From assembly GCF_002811245.1 (NCBI RefSeq), contig NZ_NIVQ01000002.1, positions 1 through 64,000 on the forward strand: a stretch of DNA of 64,000 bases, read 5' to 3'. Positions 58,444-64,000 of the stretch are shown here, piece by piece. This DNA is from Vibrio salilacus (lineage in GTDB: Bacteria; Pseudomonadota; Gammaproteobacteria; Enterobacterales; Vibrionaceae). The stretch's first letter is position 1, and every line of letters starts with the position of its first letter. A program made the translations under genes and the position numbers. The notes beneath the pieces were generated by a model. It was not told the origin of the DNA. It searched no databases and saw only the letters and a program-made list of their open reading frames with translations.

Positions 58444-59112
58444 GTGAGTCTTAATGGTTTATTTTGCTTCATCGTGGTGTTGCTTGCGGTTGTACTTTCG
58501 TGGCGCGACCTCACTCAAGTTCTACTGACTAAGCTGAAAACAGAACGCCCTTTTCAGCACATTACCTTTGCCACCATTTTTATTTTTGCGGTGCTGTGGT
58601 CAGCTGAGGCCGGCGTTAAAGAAAATCTCTCGATACATTTTCTCGGCTTAACGGCACTAACCTTGATGTACGGATGGCGCTGTGCGTTTGCTTTGTCTAT
58701 TGCCATTGTGCTGTTGATGACCCTATTTGGTTCACTAGCATTGACTGCTATTCCCCAGTTTTTGGTTTTTTCAGCCCTGTTCCCCATTGCTATTAGCTAC
58801 AGCATTTTTCTGCTTAGCTACCACTACTTACCACGAAACATCTTTGTGTTTATTTTTGTCGCGGGGTTTCTTAATGGAGCGCTGACGGGGACCTTACATC
58901 TACTGATCAATTCAGGCTATTACCTTCTGGCCACTGATCTTGATTGGTCAACCATTTTTGACAATTATCTACTGTTCACCCCCCTACTCGCTTTTCCAGA
59001 GGGACTACTCAATGGCATGGCGATAGCAATGCTGACCGTGTTCAAACCCGAACTACTTCGTGTCTTTTCTGATCGCGATTACATCTATAATCACTCTCAT
59101 AAAGACGACTGA
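58444..59112 (+). CDS. CbiM-like energy-coupling-factor transporter permease
   Basis: A 222-aa membrane protein with about six helices, resembling the CbiM/ECF S-component-type permease family (GVKENLSIHFLGLTALTLMYGW near the start, LLFTPLLAFPEGLLNGMAIAML near the end). The substrate cannot be assigned, and no EcfA/EcfT genes are adjacent. GTG 58444 with GAGG upstream is the start. Confidence 0.75.
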   Translation: MSLNGLFCFIVVLLAVVLSWRDLTQVLLTKLKTERPFQHITFATIFIFAVLWSAEAGVKENLSIHFLGLTALTLMYGWRCAFALSIAIVLLMTLFGSLALTAIPQFLVFSALFPIAISYSIFLLSYHYLPRNIFVFIFVAGFLNGALTGTLHLLINSGYYLLATDLDWSTIFDNYLLFTPLLAFPEGLLNGMAIAMLTVFKPELLRVFSDRDYIYNHSHKDD

Positions 59113-59234
59113 AAAAACGTGCTATCTTGGTGTGCTTTTCATCTTAAATAGGTGTTGAGATCATGTTTCAATACGCAAAGAAACGATAACCTAAGCACAT
59201 TAAAAATGTATTAGATTGTATTAGTGAGGCCACT

Positions 59235-59735
59235 ATGGAAATGACTAACGCTCAACGTCTGATTTTATCTAATCAGTATTACTTAATGTCACAAATGGAC
59301 CCAGAGAACGCGGCAAAATACCAGCGTTTACAGACTATTGTTGAACGTGGCTATGAACTACAAATGAGCGAATTCAATAAAGACTTTGGCTGTTTAATTG
59401 AAGCTGAATGTCGTGAAGTAATCGACATCATGGAAATGTATCATGCGATGCAAGAGTCCACCAAAATGCTCGCTGATCATGAGCAAAAAGAAGTAGACCA
59501 ACGTCGCCTGTCTTTCCTCGGTTTTGATATTGCCTCTGAGGCTCAACTTGTCAATTATGTCCGTTTCCTGATCGATTCAGAAGGCCTATATCCACAATTT
59601 AGCAAAGGTGAACATCACTTTAACGCACAAATGCCAATGTTAGACAAATATCGACGTATGCTGTCAACATGGCGCAATTGCCCAAGACAATACCATTTGT
59701 GTGCTAATGAGCTAAAGCAAATCTTTAACGCTTAA
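59235..59735 (+). CDS. yfbU: YfbU family protein
   Basis: A 166-aa helical cytoplasmic protein matching E. coli YfbU (UPF0304) at start ([20 protein letters not shown]) and end ([15 protein letters not shown]). Function is not established. Followed by a strong terminator. Confidence 0.92.
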   Translation: MEMTNAQRLILSNQYYLMSQMDPENAAKYQRLQTIVERGYELQMSEFNKDFGCLIEAECREVIDIMEMYHAMQESTKMLADHEQKEVDQRRLSFLGFDIASEAQLVNYVRFLIDSEGLYPQFSKGEHHFNAQMPMLDKYRRMLSTWRNCPRQYHLCANELKQIFNA

Positions 59736-59751
59736 TCTAGAGCGATAACAG

Positions 59752-59776
59752 AACGGGGCCTTTTGGGCCCCGTTGT
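59752..59776 (+). terminator. rho-independent terminator of yfbU
   Basis: Stem AACGGGGCC/GGCCCCGTT with a short T tail. Confidence 0.75.
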
Positions 59777-59831
59777 TTATATAGCCTTCAATATTAATCT
59801 ATCCCCCTCAATATCAACCGAGGCGTTAGCT

Positions 59832-61718
59832 TCAAGAGAGCTTAAACGTCGCCACTTTGGCACTTAATGCCTCCGCTTGACTCTTAACTTGGTGAGCCCC
59901 TTCAGAACTTTCATTGGCACCAACGACCAATTGGTCGGCAACATCTTTAATCGACGTAATGTTCTGGGTAATTTCGCTCGTCACATGAGTTTGCTCTTCT
60001 GCCGCGGTTGCAATTTGCGTCGCCATATCACTAATCAAAATCACCGCCGAACTAATTTCAGCCAATGCACTGGCTGCGCTATCCGCATCAGTCACGGAAT
60101 GATTCGCCAGTTCTGCACTATTACTCATAATAGAAACTGCACGTGCAGTGGTATCTTGCAGTACTGCAATGGTTTTGTTGATCTCTTCCGTCGATGAGTG
60201 TGTTCGTTGCGATAGCACTCGCACTTCATCCGCCACAACCGCAAAGCCTCGACCTTGCTCACCTGCACGCGCCGCTTCAATGGCAGCGTTGAGCGCCAGT
60301 AAATTGGTTTGCTCAGCAATCCCCTGAATCGTTGAAAGTACACTCGAAATCTCTTGACCATGTCGCTCAAGCTCACCGACAACGTCACTCGCGCTTTGAA
60401 GCTCACTGGCTAATTTATTTATCGACCCTTTCGTTTGCTCAACCAATGCGCGGCCGTTATCAGTACTTGACGTTGAGTCGTGCGCCGCTTGCGCGGTACG
60501 CTCGGCATGGGAAGCGATCTCTTGGGTCGCACTGGCAAGTTCAGTAACGGCCGTTGCGACCATGGTGATTTCTTGTTGCTGGTGATTGATTTCATCCACG
60601 GCACCTTGTGCGCGGCTAGTACTCAGCTCAGACTGTTGGTTGAGCTGATAAGATTGCTCACGCACATGGCCTATCAGTTGCTGTAAACTATCAACAAATG
60701 TATTAAAATTATGGGCCAGTTTTCCCACTTCATCGTTCGATTCAACCTCAATACGTTGGGTTAAGTCACCACTACCATTCGCGATCTGCTCAAGCGCTAA
60801 TGAAACGTTATTTAACGGGCGGAATAAGATGTTACAAAGCAGATTGAACAACACAATACAGATGATCACGACGACGCCCGTCACCAAGAGCTGCCCCCAA
60901 ACGGCGCTTAGTATCGGCGAGACCAACGATTGATAATCAACAACCACAACCGTTATTAAACCTGTATCACCTATGTTTTCAGCATAAACAACCGATTCAT
61001 GCCCTAACACATCAATATAGATATCTTCGCCACTTGAAGCCGCTTGCTTGATTGTTGAAACCGTTAAACCCAACTCACTTATAGGTTGATTCAGCAGCTT
61101 GGTATTCTGATGAACATAGATATTGCCTTGTTGGTTAGCGATAAACATATAGCCATCGCCTGGTAATATAACTTTTTCGATTCCGCTAACAATGTCAGTA
61201 ATTTCTACATCAGCGCCCAGCACAACTTGCTGCCCGTGTAAGTTGAGCGCTTTGCCAAGTGAAACCACATTCGCGCCTGTCGCAGCCGCAACCGTTGGAT
61301 TGTCCATAAAGACTTTACTTGGCTGCTTAACGGCATTGGTGTACCAGCCCCACTTTCTTGGGTCATCATTGCCTGGCGGTAATACAACACCGTTGGCGTT
61401 ATCTTGGCTACCATCTGGATAGGCAAGAAACACATTGTCAAAGCCTGCAGAGTTTTTGACTTGCTGCAGGTGAGTAACAATGGCCTCTTTCTTTGAATCT
61501 TGTGAAAGGGAAGTCAAAGAACGTTCTTTAGATACGATCCAGTCTGATACATACTGGTTATAGGATGAAGTGGTACTTTGCAAGCGTTGTTGCACCTCCA
61601 CATCCAAACGTTCTAGCGCCGCCTGAAAAGACAGCCCTTTTACCAATAGTCCCCCAACGACTATGGCAAGACTCGCAGAAATAGCGAGCTTATTTTTTAG
61701 CGATAGTTTTTTCAACAT
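59832..61718 (-). CDS. methyl-accepting chemotaxis protein with a Cache sensor domain
   Basis: A 628-aa chemoreceptor. TM1 is near residues 10-30. The periplasmic double-Cache-type domain is at about 35-270 ([39 protein letters not shown]), which in this family often binds amino acids. TM2 is near 275-300, followed by HAMP and the signalling tip [20 protein letters not shown]. No C-terminal CheR-tether pentapeptide is visible. Single gene. Confidence 0.92.
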   Translation of the reverse strand: MLKKLSLKNKLAISASLAIVVGGLLVKGLSFQAALERLDVEVQQRLQSTTSSYNQYVSDWIVSKERSLTSLSQDSKKEAIVTHLQQVKNSAGFDNVFLAYPDGSQDNANGVVLPPGNDDPRKWGWYTNAVKQPSKVFMDNPTVAAATGANVVSLGKALNLHGQQVVLGADVEITDIVSGIEKVILPGDGYMFIANQQGNIYVHQNTKLLNQPISELGLTVSTIKQAASSGEDIYIDVLGHESVVYAENIGDTGLITVVVVDYQSLVSPILSAVWGQLLVTGVVVIICIVLFNLLCNILFRPLNNVSLALEQIANGSGDLTQRIEVESNDEVGKLAHNFNTFVDSLQQLIGHVREQSYQLNQQSELSTSRAQGAVDEINHQQQEITMVATAVTELASATQEIASHAERTAQAAHDSTSSTDNGRALVEQTKGSINKLASELQSASDVVGELERHGQEISSVLSTIQGIAEQTNLLALNAAIEAARAGEQGRGFAVVADEVRVLSQRTHSSTEEINKTIAVLQDTTARAVSIMSNSAELANHSVTDADSAASALAEISSAVILISDMATQIATAAEEQTHVTSEITQNITSIKDVADQLVVGANESSEGAHQVKSQAEALSAKVATFKLS

Positions 61719-62188
61719 ACTCAGTTCACTTTGTTTTATTTATGTGATCAATTATTAATCGGCGACATTATATTTCGCGATTAAAAATAAATCATGATCC
61801 AGCTCGAAACTTGACGATTCAGTGTTTAAATATAGAAGTTAAAAGCATTTTTGGGCAACTCCATAATCATAAGGTTTTACATTGGCCATACGCCTTCTGT
61901 CTTCAACTGAATCTAATTGCCGTGTTGTCACGTATAAAGCCGTGACCAAGACAAAATGAGCATAACCTAAGTGACCATGGTTATAAGCACAACGATTGAT
62001 CAGCTAAAATAGCTAACGACTAAGAACAAAAATCGTTGTGATCGTACAACTCGCTCTCAATCACAAATTGCAATTAAACACATATTTTTTAAGCATAATT
62101 CTAAAAACCAACTAGGATTAAATGAGAAAGGATTTGCTTTTCTATGCGGGTTAATTGTCAGTTCGACAAGTTCAGAGGGGAATTCATT
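61719..62188. other. prkA upstream region with nested inverted repeats
   Basis: No ORF is supported. Perfect ten-base arms CACAACGATT (61988-61997) and AATCGTTGTG (62031-62040) enclose a smaller AGCTA/TAGCT stem. A separate GTCACG/CGTGAC pair lies near 61928-61947. These may form a leader structure of prkA or be operator sites. Confidence 0.5.
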
Positions 62189-64000
62189 ATGAGTATTTTC
62201 GACCATTTCCAAGCGCGCTACGAAGCCTCCAAGGACGAGGAATTATCGCTGCCAGATTTTCTAGCTCTTTGCAAAGACAATAAGAGTGCCTACGCTAACG
62301 CAGCAGAACGATTGCTGATGGCGATTGGAGAGCCAGAGCTCATCGATACAGCACAAGACCCACTCTTGAGCCGTATTTTCTCCAACCGAGTCATATCTCG
62401 CTACCAAACGTTCAAAGACTTCTATGGTATGGAAGAAGCGATTGAGCAAATCGTGTCTTATCTAAAGCATGCAGCCCAAGGCTTAGAAGAGCGCAAACAA
62501 ATTCTTTATTTACTCGGCCCTGTCGGCGGCGGTAAATCGTCGCTCGCGGAAAAACTCAAAGCGTTAATGCAACAAGTTCCGATTTACGTTTTGTCAGCCA
62601 ACGGCGAACGCAGCCCAGTTAATGACCACCCATTTTGCCTATTTGACGTCAGTGAAGACGGCGACTTACTTAAAAAAGAGTACGGCATTGATAAGCGCTA
62701 TTTACGCTCCATTATGTCACCGTGGGCTGCAAAACGATTACATGAATTTGGTGGTGATATTTCAAAATTTAAAGTGGTCAAAGTTAAACCGTCAATACTT
62801 GATCAACTCGCGATAGCCAAAACCGAACCCGGCGATGAAAATAACCAAGATATCTCATCGTTGGTCGGTAAAGTTGACATCCGACAGCTTGAGCATTTTT
62901 CACAAAATGATCCTGATGCCTACAGCTATTCAGGCGCTTTATGTCGAGCCAACCAAGGCTTGATGGAATTTGTCGAGATGTTCAAAGCGCCAATTAAAGT
63001 TCTACACCCATTATTAACAGCGACTCAAGAAGGCAACTATAACGGTACTGAAGGTCTGTCAGCACTGCCATTTGACGGCATGATTCTCGCCCACTCGAAT
63101 GAATCGGAATGGCAAACGTTCCGTAATAACAAAAACAATGAAGCCTTCCTTGACCGGGTCTATATCGTCAAGGTTCCTTACTGTCTTCGCGTCTCCGAAG
63201 AAGTTAAAATTTACCAAAAACTGCTCGACCATTCCGAATTGTCAAAAGCCCCATGCTCACCAAGTACACTTGAGCTATTATCGCAGTTTAGTATTCTGTC
63301 GCGTCTAAAAGATCCTGAAAATTCGTCCATTTTCTCGAAAATGCGCGTTTATGATGGTGAAACATTGAAAGACACCGACCCGAAAGCAAAAAGCTACCAA
63401 GAGTACCGTGACTTTGCGGGTGTTGATGAAGGGATGTCTGGGCTATCAACCCGCTTCGCCTTTAAAATTCTGTCACGCGTATTCAACTTCGACCAAACCG
63501 AAGTTGCCGCCAACCCTGTTCACCTATTCTATGTCATTGAACAACAGATCGAACGCGAGCAATTTCCACAGGAAACCTCAGAACGATACCTTGAGTTCTT
63601 GAAAGGTTATCTAGTACCTCGCTATGTCGAGTTTATTGGCAAAGAAATTCAAACCGCTTACTTAGAATCCTACTCAGAATATGGCCAAAACATCTTCGAC
63701 CGATATGTGACATACGCTGATTTCTGGATTCAAGACCAAGAGTACCGTGATCCTGAAACGGGTCAACTATTCGACCGTTCAGCATTGAACAATGAGCTAG
63801 AAAAAATCGAGAAAACCGCCGGCATCAGTAACCCGAAAGACTTCCGTAACGAAATTGTTAACTTCGTTCTCCGCGCACGAGCCAATAACAATGGTACCAA
63901 TCCACTTTGGACCAGTTACGAGAAACTGCGCACTGTGATTGAGAAGAAAATGTTCTCCAACACAGAAGAGTTACTTCCTGTCATCTCGTTTAACGCTAAA
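62189..64000 (+). CDS. prkA: PrkA family serine protein kinase (YeaG), cut by the right edge
   Basis: The first 604 codons of a gene whose E. coli homologue YeaG is 644 aa, so about 40 residues are missing beyond the window. An AAA-type ATPase domain carries a Walker A-like GPVGGGKSS (about 111-119), followed by the PrkA-specific C-terminal region. PrkA/YeaG are stress- and stationary-phase kinases that act with YeaH and SpoVR-type partners, which are expected just downstream. Start ATG 62189, preceded by GAGGGGAATTC. Confidence 0.95.
   Translation, partial: MSIFDHFQARYEASKDEELSLPDFLALCKDNKSAYANAAERLLMAIGEPELIDTAQDPLLSRIFSNRVISRYQTFKDFYGMEEAIEQIVSYLKHAAQGLEERKQILYLLGPVGGGKSSLAEKLKALMQQVPIYVLSANGERSPVNDHPFCLFDVSEDGDLLKKEYGIDKRYLRSIMSPWAAKRLHEFGGDISKFKVVKVKPSILDQLAIAKTEPGDENNQDISSLVGKVDIRQLEHFSQNDPDAYSYSGALCRANQGLMEFVEMFKAPIKVLHPLLTATQEGNYNGTEGLSALPFDGMILAHSNESEWQTFRNNKNNEAFLDRVYIVKVPYCLRVSEEVKIYQKLLDHSELSKAPCSPSTLELLSQFSILSRLKDPENSSIFSKMRVYDGETLKDTDPKAKSYQEYRDFAGVDEGMSGLSTRFAFKILSRVFNFDQTEVAANPVHLFYVIEQQIEREQFPQETSERYLEFLKGYLVPRYVEFIGKEIQTAYLESYSEYGQNIFDRYVTYADFWIQDQEYRDPETGQLFDRSALNNELEKIEKTAGISNPKDFRNEIVNFVLRARANNNGTNPLWTSYEKLRTVIEKKMFSNTEELLPVISFNAK

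Overview
The window looks like chromosomal DNA of a Vibrio or a very close relative. The evidence is Vibrio-type gene content and order: arginine ABC operon, DUF3360 permease, pflB, an LpxR-like protein, a chemoreceptor and pflA in a row; hexR; panP; a TfoX/Sxy-family gene; two methyl-accepting chemotaxis proteins; a stand-alone BLUF protein; metE/metR. I see no rRNA, tRNA, CRISPR array, prophage or intact transposase. The genus is an inference from familiar families and synteny; no database was searched.

Layout. 1-0.9 kb: a Fic protein with a 51-aa YhfG-like antitoxin gene overlapping its start. 1-10 kb, minus strand: ABC exporter, katG, small outer-membrane barrel, hrpA. 10-13 kb: a 5'-truncated barrel remnant, a hypothetical gene, a broken PhoD-like phosphatase, a 36-bp tandem repeat and a TerB-like gene. 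13-17 kb: a TRAP transporter (DctP-DctQ-DctM) and a DEDDh exonuclease. 17-23 kb: DUF2760 protein, Hsp70-like protein, and a second Hsp70-like protein with a long C-terminal extension, behind a heat-shock (sigma32)-like promoter. 23-28 kb: BLUF photoreceptor, divergent metE/metR with MetJ and MetR sites, DUF4250 and membrane hypotheticals. 28-36 kb: YgiQ radical SAM protein, serC, a DUF945 protein, and a two-component pair whose kinase has a degenerate receiver domain.

36-45 kb: small barrel protein, a MITE-like element inserted in the 3' end of a TfoX/Sxy-family gene, HDOD protein, LysO exporter, panP, hexR, a decayed gene, grxA and a gene fragment. 44-50 kb: YbjL/AspT-type transporter and the minus-strand arginine ABC operon artP-artI-artQ-artM with a candidate ArgR operator. 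50-60 kb: DUF3360 permease, pflB, LpxR-like protein, chemoreceptor, pflA, CbiM-like permease, YfbU and a Cache-type chemoreceptor. 62-64 kb: prkA (yeaG), cut by the right edge.

Cooperating groups: PflA installs the glycyl radical on PflB for anaerobic pyruvate cleavage; MetR and MetJ control MetE; the three TRAP genes form one transporter; the four art genes form one importer; the receiver-kinase and receiver genes overlap and form one pathway; and the DUF2760/Hsp70/Hsp70 genes are probably one chaperone-like module. The last is the best candidate for an under-described system. Several broken genes (PhoD-like, two remnants, one frameshifted hypothetical, and the MITE-altered TfoX-like gene) show local decay.
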